DNA of 64,000 bases from assembly GCF_964199755.1 (NCBI RefSeq), contig NC_133899.1, positions 24,531,446 through 24,595,445 on the forward strand, in the 5' to 3' direction. The stretch is from Larus michahellis (Eukaryota; Chordata; Aves; Charadriiformes; Laridae). A model generated the notes under the pieces. The model searched no databases. It worked only from the letters and a program-made list of their open reading frames with translations, and was not told the DNA's origin. The translations under genes and the position numbers were made by a program. Shown in pieces: positions 23,174 through 36,400 of this stretch (position 1 is its first letter; each line of letters opens with the position of its first letter).

Positions 23174-23324
23174 ATGCCTGATGACACACCGATGTTTGAC
23201 CCAAATATTCTGCACGAACTTGACTGGAGCGAGAACACGACGACGTTTTCTCCCGCTATTTCTCCTTTAGATCCAGGAGATGGTCTAGTTTTGAGACCGC
23301 TTTGCACGGCTGATTTAAATCGAG
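23174..23324 (+). CDS. GNPNAT1: GNPNAT1 first coding exon
   Basis: Codes residues 1-50 ([10 protein letters not shown] to CTADLNR) plus one base. Donor GTAGAA begins at 23,325. The exon's 5' end is probably at 23,137 (TTCCAG acceptor), with an alternative AG at 23,150. Confidence 0.92.
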
Positions 23325-25955
23325 GTAGAATCCTGTTTAATGATCATAGCAAACAAAAGCTGGGTGCTGAATTAGATAGTATGTATTTCTGCATTATCTC
23401 TCGATAGATTAGGATTGCTTGTTTTAGCTGTATTTAGGTTATTTTCATTAGTAAGGAATTTGAGCACTTGGCACCATGGATTGGTGCTGTGTTGGGTGAC
23501 CCTCAAAATTGGTTTTACTATTTTAATAACCTCAAAAAACATCTTAAAATTCAAGTCAAATCTTCTGAACAATTCACAGCTTCCTACTTACCACAGCTTT
23601 AGAGAGGGAGTACAGTTGTTCATGCTGTTTCCTCTGATATTAAAGTAATGTGAACCAGCATATTCTTCTTAGTGCCTGGAGACTTCCTCAGTTCTGTAAC
23701 TTGGACAAAAAAGGTTAATAACACATAATTTTGGGCTTATACTTTTCTTTCTTGAACAAATCCATCTTCTGCACTTGAGTTTGCTGCTGGTGCATTAGCT
23801 GATCCTTCAGCATTGCTCAAGGGAGGAGTTTGATTTTAAGATTAGTGTCTGCTTCTATAATATGCAGAGCACAGGCCTTTACGTACGACTGAATTGGATG
23901 GCGCCGTGGGGATGTTCACTCTCCAGTCGTGTCTGGTTGTTATGCACTATTTGGAGCTAATTGTGTGTTGCTGTCCCTCACTGAGGGTTTTTTTCTTTCT
24001 TTTACAACAGGCTTTTTTAAGGTTCTGGGTCAGCTGACCGAAACTGGAGTTGCAAGCCCGGAGCAGTTTATCAGTGAGTATATCATTATTTCTTAGCATT
24101 TCCATAGAGGAACCAGAGGACAGTGATGCCGACAACAAAGCTACTTGGGTATGAGGCTCCCAACTGCCCAATGCCAGAGGGATTCATTAGCTCAGCTGCC
24201 CCAAGGCAGCCTTTGGCACTCGGTGTTGGATCCAGTCGCAGCTATCCCCAAGGGCTTCTTGGCTGGGACAGGCCTAAACTATGTTACCTGCTTCTGAGAC
24301 TGAGCTTTAGGTACCTGGCAGGAGGGACTGTGGGTGAAGGCTTGTTTTGGCTGAATTATTGCAGCACCGATGGCGGGGCAGAGGCTCAACAGCATCTTGA
24401 GCTTTACTGGTTGGACTGAGATGTAAGAAAACTTACAGGCTGCCACCTTCGTCGTAGTGCCCACCTGCAGAGGTGCTGTGGCAGGAGGGCAGTGAGGAAA
24501 AGGCATTTGTTTAATTTCTGCTTTTTCCTGGTTCTCTCTCTGGGTTAGTCTGACTCCAGGGCTTTCAGGTTCTGGGGTCTTGGGTGCTTCTTCCATGTGA
24601 TTCTGAACCCTGCAGTGATCTGCGTTCAGAATCTGCTGCAAGTGTTAGACCCTGCAGCCATTTCATCTGAGATTAACGGTGACTGTTCCGCTGTCTATCT
24701 GCTCCCACAGAAACCTTTGAGCACATGAAGAGGTCTGGAGATTACTATGTTACTGTAGTAGAAGACACAAATCTTGGACAGATTGTTGCTACGGCAACGC
24801 TGGTGATAGAACATAAATTCACTCACTCCTGTGCAAAGGTATATTCTCTCACTGCAGCTGTGAGGGAAAAGATCCTGTCCCCGGACTCTGTGCATGTTAT
24901 TTTTATGGTGTTACTGTGTGATGAAGTACTTCCTGCTGAGTCAGTGGCGAAGGCATTTTAAAAATATCCCCCATCTTTAGGTGCTCAGCTAAACAGTACA
25001 AAGAAGCTTTGGCTTTTCTTTAGGAAAAAGAGCAATGATGTCTGTCCCGTTCTGCCTCCCAGTGAGCTTCTGATCTAGTCAGACTTGGTTCTGATGGAGC
25101 AGGTGGCTGAGGATCTCACTACTGCGGAGTCCCAGCAGGATGCATGAAAACAGGGAGCTGGAGAGATCCAGATCCCTTGGTGGGGAAAGGCCATGGTGGG
25201 AATGCGACTCCTGATGGGTGCTGGAAGGGGCGTTACCAGCATGTCAACCACTGGGGCGGTTGTATTGAACTAGACAGCGGGAAAATCCAAGCAGGAGATG
25301 TAGCGCGGTGAGGAAACGAACACAGCAGCGTTCTCTTCAACTGACAGCTGCCTCTATTTTCACAGAGAGGAAGGATAGAAGATGTAGTAGTAAGCGGGGA
25401 GTGCAGAGGAAAGCAGCTGGGTAAACTGTAAGTATTTCACCACCGTTGCCATTCAACAGCAAGTGCTTGCCCGGTTGGTTTCTGTCCCCCATCTCCCCAT
25501 GCTGCTGGGTATGAGCAGCCCTTGGAGAGGGGGATTTTGGCACTGGGGGGTAGGTCCCCCCCACCAGGCCAGCAGAGAGGGTTTGGCCAGAGGGTATCAC
25601 CCGCTGGCTGAGGTGCTTGTAGCAGTAACGTAAAAATGTCTGCAAAACACTGGTGCTTTGTTCTTTTTTTCTATCCCGTGTAGCGAAGGAAAACGCAGAG
25701 GGCTGTAAAACTTCAGTATTGTAGGTCTGATAGCTTTAGCTAATTAAATATTAATTGAGCAGTTCAGGGACAGTTTCATTTAACTGTGGGTTTTCTGTCT
25801 CTTTCAGATTAACATCCACCCTGACACTGCTAAGTAAGAGACTGAACTGTTACAAAATTACACTTGAGTGTCTGCCAAAAAATGTGGATTTCTATAAGAA
25901 GTTTGGCTATTTGGTATCTGAAGAAAACTACATGTTTCAACGGTTCTTTAATTAA
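23174..25955 (+). CDS. GNPNAT1: GNPNAT1, glucosamine-6-phosphate N-acetyltransferase
   Basis: The enzyme acetylates glucosamine-6-phosphate with acetyl-CoA to give GlcNAc-6-phosphate, a step of the hexosamine route to UDP-GlcNAc. It works as a cytosolic/Golgi-associated dimer. Five coding exons (23174-23324, 24011-24073, 24711-24838, 25366-25427, 25808-25955) join in phase to 183 residues; the human protein has 184. GNAT-fold landmarks are the acetyl-CoA pyrophosphate loop RGKQLGKLL (residues 128-136) after strand RIEDVVVS, and the C-terminal [10 protein letters not shown] (160-169) with the conserved Tyr. The start at 23174 ([10 protein letters not shown]) is chosen by similarity to the human N-terminus. 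In-frame ATGs at 23153 and 23156 would add up to seven residues. STYX lies downstream in convergent orientation. Confidence 0.96.
24011..24073 (+). CDS. GNPNAT1: GNPNAT1 coding exon 2
   Basis: Acceptor TTTACAACAG, donor GTGAGT. Codes [20 protein letters not shown] (residues 52-71), with split Gly and Lys codons at its ends. Confidence 0.95.
24711..24838 (+). CDS. GNPNAT1: GNPNAT1 coding exon 3
   Basis: Acceptor CTCCCACAG, donor GTATAT. Codes residues 73-114 ([18 protein letters not shown] to THSCAK), the central beta strands of the GNAT fold. Confidence 0.95.
25366..25427 (+). CDS. GNPNAT1: GNPNAT1 coding exon 4 (acetyl-CoA loop)
   Basis: Acceptor TTTTCACAG, donor GTAAGT. Codes [20 protein letters not shown] (115-134), which includes the acetyl-CoA-binding R-G-x-x-x-G loop. 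Confidence 0.95.
25808..25955 (+). CDS. GNPNAT1: GNPNAT1 last coding exon
   Basis: Acceptor TCTCTTTCAG. Completes Leu135 and codes residues 136-183, ending [10 protein letters not shown] and TAA. Contains the C-terminal FYKKFGY motif. Confidence 0.96.
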
Positions 25956-27230
25956 GAACTTCCAGTCGTGTTTTTTTTTTTTTTTTTGGTAAAGACTGTT
26001 GGTGGAGGAGCTTGTGCTACAAACATTCTCTTCGTGGAAAATTTATAGTTTATTGCTGCAAATATAACAATCCCTATAAATAATGAACATCAAATGTGTA
26101 AATCCTACAGAAAAAAAATTACTGACATTTTGGAAGGGTCCTTTGGGTTAGGAAATAAGTGCTTAGAACTAATTTTTACTACTGTTCAGTCTAAGTGAAG
26201 CTTTTTTGTTCTAGCTGAGTTACAAAGGACTCTTGTTAAAGGGATGGTTTTTAACCAAAGGTCTATATTTTTATCTCAAATTTTTTCTTGCATTGTATTT
26301 TTCTAAAGGTTTGCGCTTCTTTTCTGGGTAGTTGAAGTGCAGCTCACGGGGTGGCTCTGGCTGTACTTTGCAGAAGGAGGATGTGGCTTGGGTAGGGATG
26401 ATGCTTCTCGCACAGGATTAGTGACACGGAATGGGCGGTTGTTTCGTCCTTTCTGCGGAAGCTCCCTGAAATGCTGTTGAAGTTTGCGTACCTAAACTTT
26501 TATAGGCACTATTTTAATCTGAATTTGTTACTACTTGTGCGGGTGGGGGAGAATCCTTATGGGCTATGCTAAAGCTGATGTTCTGAGTGTAAAAATGGAC
26601 GTGTACTTCTCACTGCAGTGGTCCTGCACTTTAGCTGATAACTTTGTTTTCAGGATAATTACATGTTTTCTGACTAGCCCAATGGTTTGCGACAGGGCAA
26701 CCGGAATGTCCCTGTCCTGAGCGGGGCTCTGGCTAGTGCTCAGTGGAAATGTGATTTGGGATTCAGCTTCCCCCAGCTGTACTCAAATTCCTGAGGGCCA
26801 GGGGGGCTCTGCTGGTGACAGGGAAATCCCAAGGGATTGTTGCTGCTCTGGAGCATCCCTCTTGCTATAAGATTGGATAAATGATTTTAGCACTTTTGCC
26901 AGTGATGGCAAGCAAATAACTTACAAAGCCCTGGTTTCAACAGTAGCATTTTGTGCGGGGAGAGTGACAAATCCTATGTCTATGAATAGGGCATTATAAA
27001 TATGTGAAGGTTCGTACAGAACAGCCAGTCTCGTTTGTGAACAGTTCAGCCTCACAAAATGTTCTTTCCTTGTGGTGTGGAGAGCTACTTTAAGCTGGGG
27101 GGGGGTTATATTTAATGGTCCTGATGGTACTCCACTCAATATAGTGTTCCCTTGGTGATGTCTGTTTTATTTATTGATTATTTTTTTAAAAAAAATCTTT
27201 AAGCTGAATAAATGAAGACTGCCAAATGTG
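25956..27230 (+). other. GNPNAT1: GNPNAT1 3' untranslated region (likely extent)
   Basis: AT-rich sequence from the stop to the first good poly(A) signal at 27,207. It contains a T run (25,971-25,988). Longer forms are possible. Confidence 0.6.
27207..27212 (+). terminator. GNPNAT1: GNPNAT1 poly(A) signal (likely)
   Basis: AATAAA in CTGAATAAATGAAG, followed by a TGTGTCTGG GT-rich stretch typical of downstream elements. Confidence 0.6.
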
Positions 27231-29690
27231 TCTGGTTTTTGTATCACTGTGTTATGCCTAGTGGTAGGTATCCAGGGTAAGGGTGTACCTGTTGTCTTTC
27301 AGAACAGTACCACCTGCTCCAAATAGCTTTGCTTTCCTTTCCCTGGACAGAAAAGAACACTTTTTGAGATTCCATATTGATTTTAATGAAATTCTCAGCT
27401 CATGGGGTGGTTTTCACCCATTTTCTTGGGGCTGTTCTCCCCTGAGGGAGAGCTGGGCTCTTCCCTGCTGTGCTCTGCTGTGACAGATCTAAGGGGCTTG
27501 AGCCCCAACTCTGAACTAATTGTATAAAATCAGCTATTGATTTATGCTGGGCCCAAATGACTGAGGTGGGTTTTCTTGCCTTTCACAGTTTTAATTAATT
27601 TTGCATTTCTACTAATTTGATGTGGATTATTTGAATTCTATGATATCTACACCATCTAAGGAGCTCCAGGCCCTCATTATGAGTTAATGAAAAGATCAGT
27701 AGAAGTCAGGAGCAGGTGATTATGTACCCAGCTTAGATCATTGTAAAACAAATGAATTGGGTTGAAGGTTTGGTTTTGTGGCTGCAGGACAAAGCCTCTG
27801 CTGGGTGGAATCCGGCTCATCCCTTGAGCTTTGAAGAGCTTGTTGTTCTGTACGTTTTTTTGGGTGGCAGCTGTTCCCTCCCTGAGGAGGAGATTTCCTC
27901 CTTCTTCCTTCTGCTTCCCCAAAGCTGGAAAGGGAACTCTAGCACCTTAACATACAGCTGTGGCTCCCTAAAGCTCTGGGTCCTGCAGCTTTGTGTCCAA
28001 ACCTGGGGAAGGGAGAAAATTCAACCTCTATTGCTATTGGAAGGCCACAGTGCTACCCCTGCTACTAATTACCACCTTTGGTTTAACCCCAGAAAGCAAT
28101 CAGTAATTGAAATACCCACTGTCAGTAAGCTAAATGAGTCAGATATCAAGAAGTTTTAAATAAAAGGCTTAATAATAGATACATAAGGAAAGCTAATCTC
28201 TGCTTCCCTTAGGATGTGAGAGGCTGTTATCTGTGAGGCAGCAGGCAGACAGACCAGAATGACTGTAGAAGGCATCATGAGGAGGTAATGGCATGAAAAA
28301 AATAAAATGGGTGGGAAAATCCTTAGTCATGAAGCTTGTTAGCTTGTGAAGGAGTCTCCCCAGAGAAGCACCAGGACTGTGGTGAGATCACAGAACCAGA
28401 CTGCCCATGACCAAGCCTCTCTGGCAGGGGAGAGTTCGATGAATCAAGAGTGTTCTTCCGTGTGTGTTTCAGCTCAACCCCATCCCCAGGGAGCTGAGAC
28501 AGAAAGCACTGTTCTGCACAAGTCCTGGTTCCCAGCCTTGTTTCATCAGGAGCTTGTAGCTGGCAGCATTTGGCAAGAGCTGCCCAAGAGACAGACACCC
28601 ACAAAGCCCAGGGCAGCCACGTGGCAGTCTCAGAAGCATTCTTTTACAGAGAGTCAGTGAACAGCATGTAATAAACCCTACAACTGCAGAACCAGCACCA
28701 CATGCTTAGCTGGTCAGCTTAACACCCACAAGTTGTAGTTCTTCAGTAGATAACAGTAACACTTCCCTTTTCCATGCTGAAAACTTCCTAACTAAGGCAT
28801 CATACATTTCTTAAAGATTTGTTTTTCTTCCTTCTCTGAAGGGTTTGCGCTGCTCTATCACTGACATGGGTAGCAGAGGACAGACAGCAGTGAAGGGAAA
28901 GTGCTGCTGAGCCCTAGTTTAGCTCCATTGAAGCTGTGAACCCTCCTGGGCCTTCACACTCCACAGGAGAAGAGGTTTTGAGGCTGTAAAGCCTCACCCC
29001 TGAGTCCTGTCTTGGCTAAGCACCCTAACTGAGGAGGATCTCCTCCTCAGGTGTCACCAGCATCAGTCCTAGCAGCATGCTTTAACCCAGGCAGCAGCCT
29101 TCAGACCAGAATCTGCTCACAACTTTTAAGAGCTTTGACACAGGCCAAGAGTTCAGCCTTGCTCTGGAGGGACTGTTCCTCCTGAGGAGCTGCAAGACAG
29201 GGCAGAGGATCAGTGACTAAGCAAAGATCAGCAAGTGACAGGTGTGGTCAGCTTGCCTTCAACACACAAAGCAAGGCAAAACTCCCACAAAGCAAACAAG
29301 CTGCTGGAGGATCCTCCAGCAGAAGGCAGCATCAGAAGAGATTCTCACAAGCTCAAAAGGGCTTCACTGTCTCGATTCCTGCCTTCAAATTCAAAGACAT
29401 CTGCCTGCAAGAGTTGAGGCGAATCCTTTAGGTCTTGATACCATCATGGCCAGTGCTTTGGGGATCAGTTCTCAAACACCAACCCAATTTTTTTTTACCT
29501 CAAATGATGTAACTATTGTCTTACAAAGGGAACTACTCCTTCAATACCAGTCTGAAGATTCTAGTAGGCAGATGGACCATACTGGTTTGTTCAACTCGTT
29601 AAATCAACCTATAACTAATGTAACAAGCAACATTTTAATGCTAGCTGAAAGAATTCAGTCTTGAGTTGCCTAAAATTGGTAGCTGCCCTC
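27231..29690. other. Spacer between convergent GNPNAT1 and STYX
   Basis: No supported gene. Three GA-rich inverted repeats occur (about 27,880-27,900, 29,029-29,050 and 29,301-29,322). Part of it may be extended 3' UTR from either side. Confidence 0.55.
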
Positions 29691-30400
29691 TGTATTAATT
29701 CAGCACGTGACTATTTTATTAAGTAATTAGTAAGTGCTCTGTTAAAGTTTACTTGCATAAAACAAGTAGAGATTTTTAGAGCAGTAGTTTCTTTTAAATT
29801 GGTCTCAAGAGTGTCAGTCTCAAAGTAATTCAGTATATAATGAGATTTTATAACAAGGTAAAGAGTTAAATACTGCTTAGATGCCTGCTGTTGCTCAATT
29901 GCCAGTAGTGCATAGTGCAGTTTGTAAAGCACATTTCTACAAGCACAATATATACTGAGAACAAGGTCAGTTTTAGCAAACTTTTTCTTTACTAAAGTCT
30001 CTTGTTATAAATTACACAAATAACTTTATAAACAAATCCCCCCCAACTTGCATTTTGTTTAAAGTAATAACTTTATATCATACAAATAAAGAAATTTCAA
30101 GTATGAAAAGTGCATTATTGCAATAATACCTCTTTGCAAGTCCAAAAATCTTGGTTTAGAATAAAACTGTAAAGTGTAAAAAAGGAGTAAAACAATCAGT
30201 GCCATCTATTCATTCAAGAAGTCCAACATCTTAAAAATGATGCTTAGTGTGTTGCAGAGGCAGATTTACATCTGAAAGCAACATGTAATTGAAAAGAAGC
30301 TATGTGTGTGTTCATCATTTTGCATTTTAGTTCCTTTTCCCTAGTTTTCTTCACCTTTCTTGGCAGGAATTCACAATACAAACAGTGCTGTCCTCAGGTA
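29690..30400 (-). other. STYX: STYX 3' untranslated region (minimum)
   Basis: AT-rich sequence after the TGA at 30,401. Its end is set by the poly(A) signal at 29,715-29,720. Mammalian STYX has a long 3' UTR, so it may extend further left. Confidence 0.5.
29715..29720 (-). terminator. STYX: STYX poly(A) signal (likely)
   Basis: AATAAA on the - strand about 680 nt beyond the STYX stop. It is the first canonical signal in that direction. Confidence 0.5.
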
Positions 30401-30474
30401 TCATCTGTTCTGTGCTGCCGCCACTTGCATGGTTCCAAGTTCTTCATCCTCCTCGTGCATTCGCTTTAAGCTTC
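30401..30474 (-). CDS. STYX: STYX last coding exon
   Basis: Codes SLKRMHEEDEELGTMQVA to the stop TGA (30,401-30,403), the acidic C-terminal tail. Acceptor CTTTTGCAG. Confidence 0.95.
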
Positions 30475-33400
30475 CTGCAAAAGGCAAGAGGAAGGAGGAC
30501 TCATCTGAAAAGACCAGCTCTAACAATACGCAGCTGTGAGCAGAACTACAGGGCAGCTGTTACCACCTTCTTGCAATACCCTTTGAAGGCATTCTGCTTT
30601 TGGGCAGCCAGTTCTGACACCACTCTTCTTTCCCCGCACTTCTCCACATGGAAGAGAACTTTTCTAGAACACACTATTTTTCACCCTCCATTTACATCTC
30701 TCCCCAGACTCCATTTTCACTGGCCTTTAGCAGGGGTTGCTACCAGCACACCTCTGTACAATTCAGATAACATTATATTTTCAAATGCACAGCAAAACTT
30801 TCTTTCAGAGCAACCGCCTTAATTTTAAGGGCAGCAATTATATCATGAGCATTGGCTGCTTTCAGCCTTTCACTCAACTTCTCTAGGGAACTCAGGGTTT
30901 TTGAAGGAGAGGCAGAGGCAGGGCCCTTCTCCAGTATATCATGGAAGTGCAGACAACAACACAGGAAAGTTCAACCGTGGGAGAACAGAATATCTAAGTA
31001 CTGCAGACTAAAGTTGGAGCGTGGCTTGCACACCAACTGCAGCCATCTCCTTCCCAGAAGTCTGAGATTCCCTGCTGCTGAGGGTGCGAAAGGCACCTCA
31101 CAACAGCAGGTAAGGGGCAGCATCACACACAACAGCAGAGGCTTCTGACCTGTAGTACCAGGGGGAACTGAGAGGGATCTCTCCAGCTGCAGTGGTGACA
31201 TCATCTGGATGGTCAATTTTGCTAGATAGATGGCTTCATATTCCTGAAAAAGTTTAATAATACATATTGCTATTAATCCTTTGTAATTATGAGAAGGACT
31301 AATTCAGAGAGTTCAGTAGGACAGACTAGATGGTATCATATAGTAAGGTGGAGATTTTAGAGGAGGAGAGTTCTTTGTTGTTTTGACGTGAATGACAAAA
31401 ACCATCAGGAAGACAGAGCAAAAGAAAACTTAAAGCCATTTCTTGTCATCCTTTAAGGAAGAGACTACACTTTCATTACAAAAATTCCATGAGAATGTTC
31501 AGAGAACTCATTGGTTTTCCCAGTAGGCAATTCAGACAGCAGAAACAAACCAAACTCGGAATACAGCAGTTCAGAGATTTGTTACAAGGACAAACCATGC
31601 AGGGCCCTGAAGTTGTGATCTAGTGACCTGTCGTGCTTTCGGTGCCACACAGCAACTCCTCACGGGCCTTTAAAAAACACCTCAAACTCTAGGAGATATT
31701 CAATCACTTTGCTGCCAGCCACCTAAGTAATAGCAGAAACACTGCAACCCTGTTTCAACACACTGTCCTGATGTTTGTCCTCCATTCAGCCAACAGACTC
31801 CTGGAATATGATAAAGCAACTTCCTGATACCACTGTTTGCTGGTTCAGACTTGTGAATTTCCTCACCTGTGAATGCAAATGTCAAGAAGTGCAACTGATG
31901 CGTGCCACAGTACTCCCTTTGCAGTTTCCTTATTCACCAATTAAGTTGTTTCAGAGTCTCTTAATGACTGCACAAAACAGGATTTTATTTCTCCTCCATT
32001 TCCGGATTTGCTTTGCCTAAAGCTTAAATCTAACGAACGAGGGTACCCACTCATCTTCCTCCCAAGCTCTACTATGGCTTCTGACATTTACTGTATAAGT
32101 ATGCTTCAAGTAAATGTTAAGCCTAAGTAGAAACAGCTGTTTTGCAGGAAGATGATTCATCAAATGACTTCTGAGTTATGACCAGAAAAAAAGAAAAAAA
32201 GTCACCTGAAGTTGATGGACAAATCCAGCATTAGGATTAATACAGAATCTTCTTTCTTGAACATAAGTAAATGCGTCCCTTAAGAAAAGAAGGAGAGAGA
32301 AAATACTTCAATGGAAAACAGATTATGACAAAAGCCTGTGGTTTCAGGAGTCTTCCTTCTGATTATCAGTTCTTAGGAGATATACAGCCTCTAAAGGCTC
32401 CTCAGAACTGGTTTGTATAACTGAAATTGTTTGGGCAAAGTAGGAAGCAGTAGTTGTAAAATACTATTTGCCCACCCCACCTCCAGACTTCAGCTTGCTG
32501 GCCCGTTTTCAACACTCTGCTCGGAACAGCCTCTTGGGGCCTCTCCTGTAGTTTTACACAGGCTGATACCCTGTTCCCAGGAGCAGCAGGTATCTACTTC
32601 TTAAACAAAGGATGTAAACAAACCTGCCATGAAATGGAACAATCTGCCCCATGTAAAGTCTTCACTCAATCCCAGTAAGTAACAACTGGCTTATACATCA
32701 ATATATGACTGTTTACATTCCCTCCAAAATTATTATTCACTTAATACCACTTGAATTAGAAAATGAATACCTACAGATGTATCAGACATATTATCCATAC
32801 TGAAGTACTCAGACAAATGGTTAACTACACGACCATGGTCTGTTCTTACCTGTACTTCACCCCAAAAGTTTCCATTATGTATGCAATAACTAAGGCAGCA
32901 CTGAAAAGAAACAAAAAAAAAATTAGTAAAATATATTTCCATGGCCTAAAAAAAGATTAATATGCAGGATGGACAGTTTTCTACCTTCTAGAAATCCCTG
33001 CGTTTCCATGGACCAGAACTTTTCCTGAGAAGGAGAAAAAAAAGACTGAAGAAAATTCTTCGAAATGTAAACTACATTCCTTGTTACGGAGAACTACACA
33101 GTAGCAAGGTACATCCTAAGAATAATAGATGTGTCTTACTTCACTCTAGATTACAAACTACACTCTGCCCATTACTGCCCTGGGATACAGAAGCACAGGT
33201 TTCTGCTCCTCTGAGAATTTTGAGTAATTCTCATCCTGCATTCCAGGACCACAATGCAGATTTAAGGCCCTACTTTAGAGTGGTGACAAAAACAACCCTC
33301 ATGCACAGAACACAGTTGTGTTTAAAGTGGAAAAAAAAAAATAAATCCCACAACAAAACAGATACACCAAGAGGTTCGTTTTCCAGTTGGAGGCAAAGGA

Positions 33401-36400
33401 AAGAAGAACACTTTGCTCTGAACTCGTATAATATAGTTCAAATCAAGCACACTAAAACCCCAAGTTTAAGAAAACGTCATACTTAAGAGCCTCTAATACA
33501 TACCACTAAGTTAGTTTTAAAGCTTTAACAACAATGTATTATGAAGGGAAGAAGTTAATGATTTTACCTCCACTTTGTAAACTTCCATCAATAAATTCTT
33601 TAGTCTAAAACGAAAAATAATTACAAGACTCAGCTTCAGATTATTTTAGATGTTATTGCTACTTGCATTTAAATTTGGTAGCATTTTTGTATCGATCTTT
33701 ATATACAGTGACAATAATGCACTCTGGTTATAGAGACTTAGGCATCGCTTCAACTGAACACATATTTCTTTTGAACTTTTAACTATCCATAAAATTGTCA
33801 GTAAAAAACTAGCACGAAGTTAGAAACAAAAATGCATAAAAATCCAGTATGCGTGCCTTTTACAATCATCACGTCATATGTCATGCCACTGTAATAAAAC
33901 GTAACTTCCAAACATCTTTGCTTAAAGTTGAGGGGGGGAACAAAATCCAAACCCACAAACACACACACCCCAACTACAGTATGGCCTGGACCACTCTACT
34001 GACACCTGTGTCTTCCTGGAAGTTCTCCAATATTTTCAATTATAAAAGCAGTTCAATCAATCTAAAAGGTGAGACATCATGCAGTGAGGTCTGTGGAATA
34101 CTGCCAGGTTGAAACAGCTGGTCAGATGAAAAGCAAAAGCTAAATAATTCATTGTGGGAAAAACTCAGACCAGACTCTTAAAAACAGACCAACACAGAGC
34201 TACTCAGATGTCAGTAACTGCGAGATTTGCAGAGGATATTGTTTGATCAAATTGCATTATATTTTAGAAAAGCCTCAAGCCATCAACTGATTTGTTGTCA
34301 TGTTGTGCAAAACCATGACCACCTCTGCCACGTGCAGGGAAGCCAGAAGAGCTTTTTGATGGGTCTTGGATGGTTTTTCTGTTGGTTTTTTTTTTTTTTT
34401 TTTTTTTTTTTTTGGTGGGGGAAGGAACAAAATGCTTTTGCTCTGTTGCAAACTAACCTAAAACAAAGATACAAAACCATAGCTCAAAACTAAGGGTTTA
34501 TTCCATTTCTAAACACCAGTATATATAAACATATGTATAAATAAACACCAGGTACTGTTTAACTTAACTAAGTTATTTTAATTCCTCTACAGTAAACATG
34601 TTTCAAGATGCTGCAACACTTAGTTATGCCAACTAGTTACTATTTTCTGTTGAATTTGTTCTAGTATTTGATACAAGAGATGTAAATAATCTTGGGCTCG
34701 GGTTTCCTGCAGGCCAAGCTCTCCAGCATTCTCCCATTACCCAATTTCTTTGGTTTGAGACCAGTCTTTTTTTCTTTTTTTTTGTGACAATAGTAAGATA
34801 CAGCTCTTACAACTCTGCCTCAGTTTCTAGATGTGTAAAAAAGGAGTTAATTACGCTTACTAAAGTGGCAGTAATAAGGTCAACTAAAGAGTCACAGCCC
34901 TTCCAGGTGCCTCAGGCTGGGCATCACAAATGTAAAACTGGTATCTGTTAATTCAGAAAACTCTCACTGGGCAACTCCATTCCCAAACCATTCACATTAA
35001 CACACAAATACTTACCATAGGGAAAAATCGTATTATATTCTCAACTGGATTATCTGCAATATCCAAGACTAAATACCTACAATGAAAACAGTTGCTATGA
35101 GTACACAATAACACCAGAGCTGCTGCCAGTGGTACATGTAGAGCTGATTCAACCCCACTACAATACTCAAGCCTACAGAAGGAAGCCAGCACCACCTTCC
35201 TGGCTTCACTCTCTGGTCTGAGCTCCAGAACTTCAGTCAAGCAACCTCTGAGCTGTCTTTATGAGGAAGCAGGTGAGGAACCTTCTCCAACATCCCCTGC
35301 CAAAATCCCCCCTCAGAGTGGAAGAAATTCACAAGTGCTATGCTACAGGTGACTCAACATTGTTTGAAAGCAGCATACTATGTACTCACATGCTCCCCAT
35401 CAGTTTGTAAATATGGGCCAGTACTCTTCCCTGGGGCTCTACACAACTTTTTCAGAGGTACACACATTCTGATTAAGTTACCTCAAATGTTTTATTAGCA
35501 GGACAAACTGTACTCAGAACTAACAACTTTAAAACTGAAGATCATTACTGCAAACTAATGGATACTTCTCATTTGCAGATTTGTCTATGTCTACAGTTTA
35601 GCAGGATGAATAAACTTAATGGTTTGGATTTAAGAGTCTTCCTACACCTTATCACATTTTTCAAATAGTGTTTACAATGTGAAAATATTTGGAAAGAACA
35701 CCAACGTTAAAAAAAAAACTCCTTAATACAGAATAAGGTGTTTAAAAGCAAGAGCTTTTAAAAGCATTGTTTATGAGTCTGCACATTATGATCATTTCTC
35801 ACCTAAATAACTGTTGGAAGTTTGGTTTAATAAAATTTGCTTCAATGTTTTGCCGTATGCATATCACATGGGTTATTCCATGTTTCTGAAGTATAGGTAG
35901 CTGTGGGGAAAAAAAAACCAAACAACAGAGTTTTTAAATTACTGAATCCATCTATAGTACAGTAATAAAAAGAAAAACTACACTTAAATACACAACAGAG
36001 CTATATCATTTCCTGAAGGAAAAACAGAGCTAATTTTCTAATATTCAAAGCATAGTGGGAAAAATTCTGTCTTTCAGAAAGACAAAACACAACCACTAGG
36101 AGCTGCAAGAAAAAGCATTCCTAAAAATGATAAAAAGAACAGGCAGTAAAGGCAGCATTCAACGAACTCATTTGTGTCTGCTCACTTTTCACTTTGCCTG
36201 AAATTGCAAGTCCCTACGTGATATAGTAATTTTCAGCTAGCATTGGATTCTTGCTTGAATCAGACCATTGAAAGTAAGATCTTCTAAACTATGAGGTAAG
36301 CTCACAGATTCAAGCTTAGCAGTGCCTGACTTTATTGTAGATGCAATTTGCCTTATTTTACTGTATATGTGTGACATCTGTGCTGCAACACTTTAACAAA

